In this document: positions 34,042 through 41,810 of the stretch, one piece after another | How positions within the stretch are numbered: position 1 is the stretch's first letter | How the letters are laid out: each line of letters begins with the position of its first letter | Source: Bradyrhizobium diazoefficiens | GTDB lineage: Bacteria > Pseudomonadota > Alphaproteobacteria > Rhizobiales > Xanthobacteraceae | Direction of reading: 5' to 3' | Assembly (NCBI RefSeq): GCF_016616885.1 | Contig: NZ_CP067102.1 | Span: 6,476,501-6,540,500, forward strand | DNA length: 64,000 nt | Position numbers and translations under genes: made by a program | Notes under the pieces: model-generated | What the model was told of the DNA's origin: nothing | Database searches by the model: none | Seen by the model: the letters and a program-made list of their open reading frames with translations, nothing else

Positions 34042-35229
34042 TTAGCGCACCGTGACTGGCGCGGGTAGCGGCGGCACCACCGTCGGCTGCGTACCCGGAA
34101 CCGGACCTGCCTGGGCGGCCATCGGAGCCGGACCGGGCGCAGGCGCCGCCGAAGCAGTCGCCGTTCCCGGTGCAGTACCGCCCTGCATCACCACCACGCG
34201 GGTGCCGACCTTGGCGCGGTCGAACAGATCCGAGACGTCTTCGTTCAGCATGCCGATGCAGCCGGAGGAGACAAACTTGCCGATCGTCGAGGGCTGGTTG
34301 GTGCCGTGGATGCGATACACGGTCGAGCCGAGATACATCGCGCGGGCGCCGAGCGGATTGCCTTCGCCACCGGCCATGAAGCGCGGCAGATAGGGCTGGC
34401 GCTCGATCATTTCCGCCGGCGGATGCCAATCCGGCCACTCGGCCTTGCGGGTGATCTTTTGCACGCCGGTCCAGGTGAAGCCGTCGCGGCCGACGCGGAC
34501 GCCGTAGCGGATCGCGCGGCCATTGCCGAGGACGTAATAGAGGTAGGTGTTCGGCGTATCGACCACGATGGTGCCGGCCGGCTCCTTGGTCTGGAACGCG
34601 ACCTCCTGGCGACGCAGGTTCGGCGCCAGCTGCGCCGGTGCCGCGTCAGGCTGCTCCTCGGGCGGCAATGACGCGACCGACATCGGCCGGCCACTGGCAC
34701 CTGCGGCGGGCGGCTGCGAGACCACTCCGGTCGCGGCCGGGCCACCGACGGCTTCTGGCGGACGCATGCCGTCGCTGGCGGGCGCCTGGCCCGGACGGTC
34801 GGCATAGATCACCGCGGGCGCGCCAGCGGGGCGGCCATAGCGCGGATCATCGGGTGACATCACCGGACCCTGCGGCGGGGCGGCGGAATAAACGGGCGGA
34901 GCACCAGCCGGACGGCCGTAACGCGGATCATCCGGCGACATCACCGGGCCCTGCGGCGGGGCGGCCGAATAGACCGGGGGAGCGCCGGCCGGGCGGCCGT
35001 AGCGCGGATCGTCAGCCGGACCGGGCGGCGGCAGCGAGGCCTGCGGCATCGCGTCGTCTTCATCGTCCAGCGCGTCGAAATTCGGGGTGCGGTCGCCGGG
35101 CCGGTATTCGGCCGGAGCGCCGTAGCTCGGCGCCTGCTGAACCGGATAGCTCTGGGCTTGTGCGAGCGAGGTTCCCGCCGCAGCGACTGTTGCGGCAGCG
35201 CATATCGTCAGAAAGTGTTTGATCATCAT
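34042..35229 (-). CDS. L,D-transpeptidase (YkuD) with Pro-rich repeats
   Basis: 395 residues: signal peptide ('LTICAAATVAAAGTSLAQA'), a long Pro/Ala-rich region (about 25-200) holding three tandem 27-residue repeats ('DDPRYGRPAGAPPVYSAAPP'), then the YkuD domain (about 215-350) with the catalytic motif 'HGTNQPSTIGKFVSSGCIGM' and active Cys near 324, and another Pro/Ala tail. Such enzymes make 3-3 peptidoglycan crosslinks or, in rhizobia, attach outer-membrane proteins to peptidoglycan. The repeats probably span the periplasm. Confidence 0.92.
   Translation of the reverse strand: MMIKHFLTICAAATVAAAGTSLAQAQSYPVQQAPSYGAPAEYRPGDRTPNFDALDDEDDAMPQASLPPPGPADDPRYGRPAGAPPVYSAAPPQGPVMSPDDPRYGRPAGAPPVYSAAPPQGPVMSPDDPRYGRPAGAPAVIYADRPGQAPASDGMRPPEAVGGPAATGVVSQPPAAGASGRPMSVASLPPEEQPDAAPAQLAPNLRRQEVAFQTKEPAGTIVVDTPNTYLYYVLGNGRAIRYGVRVGRDGFTWTGVQKITRKAEWPDWHPPAEMIERQPYLPRFMAGGEGNPLGARAMYLGSTVYRIHGTNQPSTIGKFVSSGCIGMLNEDVSDLFDRAKVGTRVVVMQGGTAPGTATASAAPAPGPAPMAAQAGPVPGTQPTVVPPLPAPVTVR
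34790..35013. repeat. Tandem 81-bp repeat inside the L,D-transpeptidase gene
   Basis: Two full units and one partial unit encode near-identical 27-residue blocks (starting DDPRYGRPAGAP). The DNA of the two full units is also close to identical, so the number may change by slippage or recombination. Confidence 0.8.
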
Positions 35230-35591
35230 CGCTCTTGTATAGCCCCTAGGCCCCGTCCGAGCCGTTAACGGCCAGATGACCGAAGATAGCGGCACATTCA
35301 AGACATGACAGGCTGATTTGTGCCTGATTTAGCGATTTGTGATGCAATCGCACACAGTTGCCCCGTTGCATCACGGGGCGGAAATCGCATCACGCCGTAG
35401 ATTGCCGGAGTCATCAGCCCCGATTTTTACGGAACGGCGCGGGAACGTTGCGATATGTTCGAATCAGCCTGATTCGCCACCGATTTGAGCTCGAATCTCC
35501 GCGTGGCGAAGCCGGCGCTCAGTACCGTCACCGCGTTCAGATGGCTCATGGGCCCTGGCGAGCCGCCGGGGCGGAAATTCGTAACCCGTCA
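35230..35591. other. Intergenic region, divergent promoters
   Basis: 362 bases between the L,D-transpeptidase gene and the Pro/Ala-rich gene. It includes AT-rich patches (TGATTTGTGCCTGATTTAGC) likely to hold promoters, and inverted segments (TTGCATCACGGGG, CGCATCACGCC) with no clear regulator motif. A frame opening at 35358 is in phase with the next gene, but its start region is not convincing. Confidence 0.45.
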
Positions 35592-36371
35592 ATGCTTCCC
35601 GGCTTCCGCTTCCTGCTTGCCGCGATTCTGCTGTCAGCCTCCATCCTGGTATTCGGCTTAGGGGCCGCCTCGCTGCTGCGGGCGAGCCACGAGCAGTATG
35701 TCAGCAACCCCTCGTGGCGGAACGGCCCGCAGGAGCAGGTGTTCGCGCAGGCCCCCGAACCGGCCCAGCCGGTGCTCGCGGCGCTCCGCGTCGAGCCGGT
35801 CGCGCCGGCGACCAATGAGCCGACGTCTGCGGTGCCAGAGCAGGTCCCGAGCATTGGCCTGCCCGCGGTCGAGACCGGCCCCGAGCAGATGGCCGCAGTG
35901 ACGCTCGAGGCCAAGGCCCAATCCGAGCCCCAGCCTGAGCCAGAGGTCGCCGCCATCGCGCCCCCAGCGACAGCGCCGCCCGCCACCGAAGCGCCAGCCC
36001 CCGAGCCAGCCAAGAGCGAAGCTGCGGCTCCCGCGCCGACCGACACACTGACCGCGGCCGACGCGGCAGCTTCCACCGCGACGACAACACCCGCGCCAAC
36101 CGTCAACGCCACCGACGTGCCGCGCACCGCGACGCCGGCGCTGGCATCGCGCGTGAGCGACATTGCAGCAGCCAGAGTGGCCGCGCTGAACGACCTCGCG
36201 CCGGCGAAGACCAAGGCCGGCAGCGCGGCGCCCGACAGCAAGCCCCGCGCGCACAAGAAGAAGCGTCACCGCATCGTGCGGCGGCCGCCACCTCAGCCGG
36301 TCCGGCAGGCACTCGATCCGTTCGGCCAGCAGCAGCAGACGCTCGCCACGACGGCCACGCGCACGCGCTGA
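35592..36371 (+). CDS. Membrane-anchored Pro/Ala-rich protein
   Basis: 259 residues from 'MLPGFRFLLAAILLSASIL' (in-frame upstream starts exist; the choice is uncertain). One N-terminal transmembrane helix ('LLAAILLSASILVFGLGAASLL'), then about 200 residues rich in Ala, Pro, Glu and Thr, and a basic C-terminus ('KPRAHKKKRHRIVRRPPPQP'). No folded domain is recognised. The extended acidic spacer and basic end could cross the periplasm and contact peptidoglycan or outer membrane. Confidence 0.72.
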   Translation: MLPGFRFLLAAILLSASILVFGLGAASLLRASHEQYVSNPSWRNGPQEQVFAQAPEPAQPVLAALRVEPVAPATNEPTSAVPEQVPSIGLPAVETGPEQMAAVTLEAKAQSEPQPEPEVAAIAPPATAPPATEAPAPEPAKSEAAAPAPTDTLTAADAAASTATTTPAPTVNATDVPRTATPALASRVSDIAAARVAALNDLAPAKTKAGSAAPDSKPRAHKKKRHRIVRRPPPQPVRQALDPFGQQQQTLATTATRTR

Positions 36372-36373
36372 CC

Positions 36374-37225
36374 TTACGCCGGCCCGGTCGCGATCGGCGG
36401 GCCCTTCTCCTGGCCCCATTCCGACCATGAGCCGTCATAGAGCGCGGTGTCGGTGACCCCCAAGCGATAGAGCGCGAGCGTCAGCACGCCGGCGGAGACG
36501 CCGGAGCCGCAGCTCGTGACGATCGGCGCATCGAGCTTCACGCCGGCGCCGGTGAAGGCGGCGCGCAGATCCTCGAGCGGCTTCATCGTGCCGGTCGCGG
36601 CATCGAACAGCTGATTATAAGGCACGTTGCGCGCGCCGGGGATGTGACCGGAGCGGATGCCTGCGCGCGGCTCGGGGGCGCGGCCTTCAAAGCGATCGGC
36701 AGCGCGAGCGTCGATCACCTGCTCGGCACGGCTTTCGACATTGGCGATCAGCTGCTGCATGCTGCGTACGCGCTTCGGATCATAGCTCGCCTTGAACGTC
36801 GCAGCCTTCGGCTTGACCTCGCCGCTCTCGACGGCGCGCCCCTCGGCGCGCCACTTCTGCAGGCCGCCATTGAGAATGCGCACATTGCTGTGGCCGAAGG
36901 CCAGGAACATCCACCATGCGCGCGGCGCGGCGACCCAGCCGCCGGCATCGTAGAGCACGACCGTGTCGGCATTGGAGATGCCGAGATTGCCGACATCGCG
37001 GCCGAACTGCTCGGCGCTCGGATACATGTGCGGCAGCGGGTTGGAATGGTCCGACACCGCATCGACGTCGAAGAACACCGCGCCCGGCAGATGCGCGGCG
37101 AGATAATCATCCTTCGGCAGCGGTAGCACGCCCGGCAGCTTGAAGCTGGCGTCGAGCACCTTGACGTTGGCGTCGTTGATGTGGGCGGCGAGCCATTCGG
37201 TGGAGACGAGGGGATCGGTGGTCAT
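36374..37225 (-). CDS. sseA: 3-mercaptopyruvate/thiosulfate sulfurtransferase
   Basis: 283 residues with two rhodanese domains. The N-terminal inactive domain has 'STEWLAAHINDANVKVLDAS', 'AAHLPGAVFFDVDAVSDH'. The C-terminal domain carries the active loop 'VTSCGSGVSAGVLTLALYR' with the catalytic cysteine; CGSGV(S/T)A marks the mercaptopyruvate type. It moves sulfur to thiol or cyanide acceptors. The second rhodanese gene follows on the same strand, 271 bases away across a repeat. Confidence 0.92.
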   Translation of the reverse strand: MTTDPLVSTEWLAAHINDANVKVLDASFKLPGVLPLPKDDYLAAHLPGAVFFDVDAVSDHSNPLPHMYPSAEQFGRDVGNLGISNADTVVLYDAGGWVAAPRAWWMFLAFGHSNVRILNGGLQKWRAEGRAVESGEVKPKAATFKASYDPKRVRSMQQLIANVESRAEQVIDARAADRFEGRAPEPRAGIRSGHIPGARNVPYNQLFDAATGTMKPLEDLRAAFTGAGVKLDAPIVTSCGSGVSAGVLTLALYRLGVTDTALYDGSWSEWGQEKGPPIATGPA

Positions 37226-37229
37226 TCGC

Positions 37230-37490
37230 TTTTCCTTGTGGTCATTCCGGGGCGCGTAGCGCGAGTGAGGTTGAAGCTGTGCGCGTCAAACTCCGCTGTC
37301 ATCGCCCGGCTTGCCGCCTTCGCTGAAGCTTCGGCGTGCCGAGCGCCGACGTGGGCCTCGGCGTAGCCTTGGCGGAGCCGGGACCGGGCGATCCAGTACT
37401 CCGAGACGGTTGTGATTCGACCGATAGGCCGCGGCGTACTGGATTCCCCGCCTTCGCGGGGAATGACACCGGAGATTGGAGCCACAGCGA
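37230..37490. repeat. Mosaic of intergenic repeats between rhodanese genes
   Basis: Contains TCATTCCGGGGCGCGTAGCG, inverted pieces around 37300-37390 (GCCCGGCTTGCC / GGACCGGGC; GCCGTAGCC-like segments) and, at 37440-37470, GATTCCCCGCCTTCGCGGGG followed by AATGACACC. These recur in parts at 37934 and elsewhere. No gene is seen. Confidence 0.65.
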
Positions 37491-37496
37491 AGCACC

Positions 37497-37910
37497 TCAC
37501 CCCTTCTTCTTCGGCTCCCACTGCTCCGTCGGGCCGCCGGCGTCGCGCCAGGCGGCGTAGCCGCCGGCGATGTGGGCGACGGGCTTGAGGCCCATGTCCT
37601 TTGCGGTCTTGGCCGCCAACGCAGAGCGCAGGCCGCCAGCGCAGTGGAAGACGAACTTCTTGTCTTCCTGGAAGATCGGTTTTGCGTAGGGGCTCTGCGG
37701 ATCGATCCAGAATTCGAGCATGCCGCGCGTACAGGAGAATGCACCGGGGATGCGGCCGTCGCGCTCGATCTCGCGGGGGTCGCGGATGTCGACGATGACG
37801 ACGTCGCCGTTCTTGGAGATCTCGATCGCGTCCTTGGCGGTCAGCGTCTCGATCTCGGCATTGGCCTCGTCGATCAGCGCCTTGATGCCACGGGTGATGT
37901 TTTGGGGCAT
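37497..37910 (-). CDS. Single-domain rhodanese-like protein
   Basis: 137 residues with one rhodanese domain. The active-site loop is 'FHCAGGLRSALAAKTAKDMG' with Cys in C-A-G-G-L-R; 'VVIVDIRDPREIERDGRIPG' is the CH2A block. A small cytosolic sulfur-transfer or redox protein. A conserved N-terminal 'PQNITRGIKALIDEANAEIE' helix precedes it. Confidence 0.9.
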   Translation of the reverse strand: MPQNITRGIKALIDEANAEIETLTAKDAIEISKNGDVVIVDIRDPREIERDGRIPGAFSCTRGMLEFWIDPQSPYAKPIFQEDKKFVFHCAGGLRSALAAKTAKDMGLKPVAHIAGGYAAWRDAGGPTEQWEPKKKG

Positions 37911-37933
37911 GTGCTTCTCCCTTCTTCTCTTCC

Positions 37934-38012
37934 GTCATTCCGGGGCGATGCAAAGCATCGAACCCGGGACCTCGAGATTCCGGGTTCGCGCTACGCGCGC
38001 CCCCGGAATGAC
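37934..38012. repeat. GTCATTCCGGGG...CCCCCGGAATGAC palindromic repeat
   Basis: Inverted ends with inner hairpins (GATGCAAAGCATC; CGCGCTACGCGCG). Same family as 2589-2674. Confidence 0.85.
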
Positions 38013-38020
38013 AGCACATC

Positions 38021-39196
38021 TCAGTGCGTCAATTCCTTCATCGCCCCCTCCAGACCCTCGATCGTGATCGGGTACATGCGGTTGGCAAAGATGCGTTTGA
38101 TGATGGTAGTCGATTCCGAATAGTCCCAATGCTTCTGGGCGACCGGATTGAGCCACACCGTATGCGGATAGGTCCGGACGATGCGGTCGAGCCAGACCGA
38201 GCCGGGCTCCTCGTTGACGTGCTCGACCGAGCCGCCTGGCACCATGATCTCATAAGGCGACATCGAGGCGTCGCCGACAAACACGACCTTGTAGTCGTGC
38301 GGATATTTGTGCAGCACGTCCCAGGTCGGGGTGCGGTCGGTAAAGCGGCGCTTGTTCTGCTTCCACACGCCTTCATAGAGGCAGTTGTGGAAGTAGAAAT
38401 ACTCCATGTGCTTGAACTCGCTCTTGGCCGCCGAGAACAGCTCCTCGACCTGCTCGATATGCGAATCCATGGAGCCGCCGATGTCGAAGAACACCAGCAG
38501 CTTCACCGCGTTGCGCCGCTCAGGACGCATGTGAACGTCGAGATAGCCGTGATTGGCGGTCTCGCGAATGGTGGTGTCGAGATCGAGCTCATCCGGCGCA
38601 CCGGTGCGCGCGAACTTGCGCAGGCGGCGCAGCGCCACCTTGATGTTGCGGATGCCGAGCTCGACATTGCCGTCGAGGTCTTTGAACTCGCGCTTGTCCC
38701 ACACCTTCACGGCGCGGTTGTTGCGGTTCTTCTCTTGGCCGATGCGGACGCCTTCGGGATTGTAGCCATGCGCGCCGAACGGCGACGTGCCGGCGGTGCC
38801 GATCCATTTCGAGCCGCCCTGGTGCCGGCCCTTCTGCTCCTCGAGGCGCTTCTTCAAGGTCTCCATGAGCTTGTCCCAGCCCATGGCCTCGATCTGCTTC
38901 TTCTCTTCCTCGCTGAGATATTTCTCGGCGAGCTTCTTCAGCCACTCCTCGGGGATCTCCGCCTTCTCCATGGCGTCGAGCAGGCTTTCCAGCCCCTTGA
39001 ACACGGTGCCGAAGACGCGGTCGAACTTGTCGAGATTGCGCTCGTCCTTCACCAGCGAGGTGCGCGACAGATAGTAGAAACTCTCGACCGAATAATCCGA
39101 CAGATCAGCGTCGAGCGCCTCCATCAGCGTGAGGTATTCGCGCAGCGTCACAGGGACCTGCGCATCGCGCAGAGAGGTGAAGAATTGCAGGAACAT
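38021..39196 (-). CDS. VWA-domain protein (CoxE-like)
   Basis: 391 residues from 'MFLQFFTSLRDAQVPVTLRE'. The family start and length fit the VWA-CoxE group that pairs with MoxR ATPases. The N-terminal 180 residues are helical; the VWA part near 245-385 shows 'LLVFFDIGGSMDSHIEQVEE' as MIDAS motif (D-x-G-x-S), then 'FVGDASMSPYEIM'. The MoxR partner is divergent next door. Such pairs act as chaperones that insert metals or remodel complexes. Confidence 0.9.
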   Translation of the reverse strand: MFLQFFTSLRDAQVPVTLREYLTLMEALDADLSDYSVESFYYLSRTSLVKDERNLDKFDRVFGTVFKGLESLLDAMEKAEIPEEWLKKLAEKYLSEEEKKQIEAMGWDKLMETLKKRLEEQKGRHQGGSKWIGTAGTSPFGAHGYNPEGVRIGQEKNRNNRAVKVWDKREFKDLDGNVELGIRNIKVALRRLRKFARTGAPDELDLDTTIRETANHGYLDVHMRPERRNAVKLLVFFDIGGSMDSHIEQVEELFSAAKSEFKHMEYFYFHNCLYEGVWKQNKRRFTDRTPTWDVLHKYPHDYKVVFVGDASMSPYEIMVPGGSVEHVNEEPGSVWLDRIVRTYPHTVWLNPVAQKHWDYSESTTIIKRIFANRMYPITIEGLEGAMKELTH

Positions 39197-39431
39197 GGGT
39201 GACAGATTGCCTTTCAGGCGGCTGGCGTCAAGGGGCCGTGCCGGCGCGTCCCTGGGCCGCGCCCAGACACGATTGTCCACGTGGCGGGATTGGCCCGGTG
39301 ATTGTGCTCGTCATCCTTTCGCTGATAAAACGGGTCTGAAAGCCTGACTGAACCAGGAACGGCCGCCACGCGCGGCCGTTCCCATGTCGCGACCGGAGAC
39401 CGCTTCGGCCGACGACCAACAAGGACGTGCA

Positions 39432-40274
39432 ATGAAATTTACCGGCACCAAGGACTATGTTGCGACCGACGATCTCAAGGTCGCGGTCAATGCCTCGATC
39501 GTGCTGGAGCGCCCGCTCCTCATCAAGGGCGAACCTGGCACCGGCAAGACGGTGCTGGCGGAGGAAGTGGCGAAGGCGCTGAACGCACCGCTTTTGACCT
39601 GGCACATCAAGTCCACCACCAAGGCGCAGCAGGGCCTCTACGAATACGACGCGGTGTCGCGCCTGCGCGACAGCCAGCTCGGTGATAGCAGAGTCTCCGA
39701 CATCAAGAACTACATCAAGCGCGGCAAGCTGTGGGACGCCTTCGCGGCCGAGCAGCGCCCGGTGCTGCTGATCGACGAGATCGACAAGGCCGACATCGAA
39801 TTCCCGAACGATTTGCTGCTCGAGCTCGATCGCATGGAATTCCATGTCTACGAGACCGGCGAGACCATCAAGGCCAAGCAGCGCCCGATCATGATGATCA
39901 CCTCCAACAACGAGAAGGAGCTGCCGGACGCGTTTCTGCGCCGCTGCTTCTTCCACTACATCAAGTTCCCCGATGCCGACACGATGGGCCGCATCGTCGA
40001 CGTCCACTTCCCCGGCATCAAGAAGCGCCTCGTCGAGGAAGCGCTGCGCATCTTCTTCGAGGTCCGCGAGGTGCCCGGCCTGAAGAAGAAGCCGTCGACC
40101 TCGGAGCTGCTCGACTGGCTGAAGCTGCTGCTCAACGAAGACATGAGCGTCGAGCAGCTGCGCGAACGCGACCCGCGCAAACTGATCCCGCCGCTGCACG
40201 GCGCGTTGCTCAAGAACGAGCAGGACGTGCATCTGTTCGAGCGGCTGGCGTTCTTGAGCCGAAGGGAAGTGTAA
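39432..40274 (+). CDS. MoxR-family AAA+ ATPase
   Basis: 280 residues from 'MKFTGTKDYVATDDLKVAVN' with 'aagga' upstream; the in-frame ATG 48 bases earlier lacks a ribosome site. Walker A 'GEPGTGKTVLAEEVA', Walker B 'VLLIDEIDKAD', sensor 1 'IMMITSNNEKELPDAFLRRC'. A hexameric ATPase that works with the adjacent VWA protein. The two genes face away from each other across a 235-base region. Confidence 0.92.
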   Translation: MKFTGTKDYVATDDLKVAVNASIVLERPLLIKGEPGTGKTVLAEEVAKALNAPLLTWHIKSTTKAQQGLYEYDAVSRLRDSQLGDSRVSDIKNYIKRGKLWDAFAAEQRPVLLIDEIDKADIEFPNDLLLELDRMEFHVYETGETIKAKQRPIMMITSNNEKELPDAFLRRCFFHYIKFPDADTMGRIVDVHFPGIKKRLVEEALRIFFEVREVPGLKKKPSTSELLDWLKLLLNEDMSVEQLRERDPRKLIPPLHGALLKNEQDVHLFERLAFLSRREV

Positions 40275-40760
40275 GGGCGTTCCTTCGATAGCGCTTCGCT
40301 CTCGCTCCAATCACCGGTGTCCCTGCGCAGTGGGTTGACGGCTTATGCCGTGCTCTCCCGGGAGCCGAATTCCTTCTGGCCTCCCTCGCCCCGCGAATTG
40401 ACGATGTGGTTGACCCGGTTAGGCGCTCCACACCTCCGCGATAGGCTTGACCGTAGCGACGACGGCCGGGACCACACGGTTTTGCCGTACGCGCTCAGCG
40501 CCGTTCGTCCACACGCGGGTCTCGAGCTCACAGGGACTACCCGCCCTGCCCGCACCCTTTCGTGCCGACGCTGCCGCGTCCACCGCAACCCGGCCCGCGT
40601 TTCGAACGACTCGCGAACCGCCCCTCTTCGTCGGGCCGGGCTGTTTCGACTTATGCCGCAATTCCGAATTTCGGCAAAGTGGAATATTTTTGCGCGGTGG
40701 GGTTGACGGGGTGTTTTGCCCGACGGGCACGGATGCGGACGAAGCCACCCACCCTGCGGG
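40275..40760. other. Gene-free stretch holding a multicopy intergenic repeat
   Basis: Between the MoxR gene and the Imm53 gene. The segment at about 40320-40600, read on the minus strand, gives fragments such as 'GRARHKPSTHCAG' and 'CGRTALSAYGKTVW' that I recognise as belonging to a sequence present in many copies in Bradyrhizobium genomes and often wrongly annotated as small proteins. Near 40711-40727 is TGTTTTGCCCGACGGGC, shared with 18295-18310. I see no credible gene here. Confidence 0.5.
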
Positions 40761-41078
40761 CTAATCCGAGGCTGGCGCTTCAGCCCAGTTCAGGAAAATC
40801 GAAATCACTTCGCGAAGCCGACTGGGGGGACAATAGCCGACGAATTGCCGACCCTTGACCTCACAGTGGAAGAAATCAGTATGGTCGTCGTTCTGCTCCT
40901 CCTCGATCTTCTCAAAGCTGCGACCAAGGAGATATGTATCGGTAAGGTCAACCTTGAACGTCCAGCCAGGATTATCGAGCGTATCCAATTTCACGCCGTA
41001 GGTATGCTCCCGATCCCCGTTGCATTGGGCCGCATACCACCGCTCCAATCGTTCCAGCACGTCACCTGAATCTTGCAT
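40761..41078 (-). CDS. Immunity protein 53 (Imm53) family, orphan
   Basis: 105 residues with the Imm53 pattern: 'LERLERWYAAQCNGDREHTY', 'LDTLDNPGWTFKVDLTDTYL', 'DFFHCEVKGRQFVGYCPP', 'EVISIFLNWA'. Imm53 proteins neutralise toxins of polymorphic or contact-dependent systems. No toxin, Rhs, CdiA or VgrG gene lies nearby, so this is an orphan immunity gene or a co-opted one. It is next to a BrnT/BrnA locus on the same strand. Confidence 0.85.
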   Translation of the reverse strand: MQDSGDVLERLERWYAAQCNGDREHTYGVKLDTLDNPGWTFKVDLTDTYLLGRSFEKIEEEQNDDHTDFFHCEVKGRQFVGYCPPSRLREVISIFLNWAEAPASD

Positions 41079-41108
41079 CGAAATCTTCCACGATCTGGCG
41101 CAGCATTC

Positions 41109-41402
41109 TCACGACGCCTTGCGCTTGACCGCCTTGCGCAAGGTCTCGTCGATCCGCGATTGCCAGCCTGGCCCGGTCGATTTGAAATGCTCGACCACCT
41201 CCGGACTTAGGCGCAACGAGACGAGCTTTTTTGTCGGTGCCTTATTCGGGCCTCGCCCTCTGCGGATGGACGCGCTGAGATCGGGGAAGACTTCGGAGAA
41301 TGGCCGCGCCTTGGCAAAATCGGCCTTTGTCAGCTCGGGATTGTCGCTGACCTCGCGCAGATCTCTCTTGGTGTAGCCTGACTTCTTTTTAGCGTTCGGC
41401 AT
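41109..41402 (-). CDS. brnA: BrnA-family antitoxin
   Basis: 97 residues from 'MPNAKKKSGYTKRDLREVSD'. The C-terminal ribbon-helix-helix-type segment 'KLVSLRLSPEVVEHFKSTGP' with 'GWQSRIDETLRKAVKRK' is the BrnA signature. It binds the toxin and represses the operon. The gene overlaps brnT by 14 bases. Confidence 0.9.
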   Translation of the reverse strand: MPNAKKKSGYTKRDLREVSDNPELTKADFAKARPFSEVFPDLSASIRRGRGPNKAPTKKLVSLRLSPEVVEHFKSTGPGWQSRIDETLRKAVKRKAS

Positions 41403-41646
41403 AAAGTCTCCTTTCGCTGCGGCTTGCCGGTCGCATGCTGATGATGCTGACACCCTCGCGTCCCAGCCGGGCGAACACGACCACGATGACACCCCGGATG
41501 CTTTTGCAGATCGCGACCCAGCGCTTGTCCTTATACGAAGGAACGACCAGCGCATTTTCGAAGAATGTCTCGTTGAGATCGGCGAAATCCAAACCGTGCT
41601 TGTCGAGATTGGCGAGGCGTTTCGGCTCGTCCCAGACGATTTTCAT
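41389..41646 (-). CDS. brnT: BrnT-family ribonuclease toxin
   Basis: 85 residues starting 'MKIVWDEPKRLANLDKHGLD'; the family start 'W(D/E)..K...N..KHG(I/V/L)(D/S)F' is exact. The rest follows the RelE-like fold ('RWVAICKSIRGVIVVVFARL', 'ISMRPASRSERRLY'). BrnT degrades RNA and stops growth. It precedes brnA with overlap, the usual toxin-first order. Confidence 0.92.
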   Translation of the reverse strand: MKIVWDEPKRLANLDKHGLDFADLNETFFENALVVPSYKDKRWVAICKSIRGVIVVVFARLGREGVSIISMRPASRSERRLYAER

Positions 41647-41738
41647 TGTCTTTTAATGTAGCTACGATTTAGCTGGCAGTCAAATACATTTTGTAGTTAC
41701 GAAATAGACTGTGAAGGGAAAAGCTGACTCGCGGAGAG

Positions 41739-41806
41739 TCCCCCTCACCCGGATCGCATCTTCGCTGCGATCCGGCCTCTCCCCGCAGGCGGGGAGAGGC
41801 GAAGTT
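41739..41806. repeat. GC-rich intergenic repeat (CCCTCACCCGGATCGCATC...)
   Basis: Inverted elements CCGGATCGCA-TCTTCG-TGCGATCCGG and CTCTCCCCGCAGGCGGGGAGAG give two adjacent hairpins between the toxin-antitoxin locus and the GMC oxidoreductase gene. Confidence 0.8.
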
Positions 41807-41810
41807 CGGC

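Noticed and set aside
38024..39202. 392-codon plus-strand frame opposite the VWA gene
   Set aside because: Antisense shadow without start signals or domain content.
40419..40764. Overlapping frames on both strands in the gap after the MoxR gene
   Set aside because: The region matches a repeated intergenic sequence type and none of the frames has a ribosome site or consistent coding bias.
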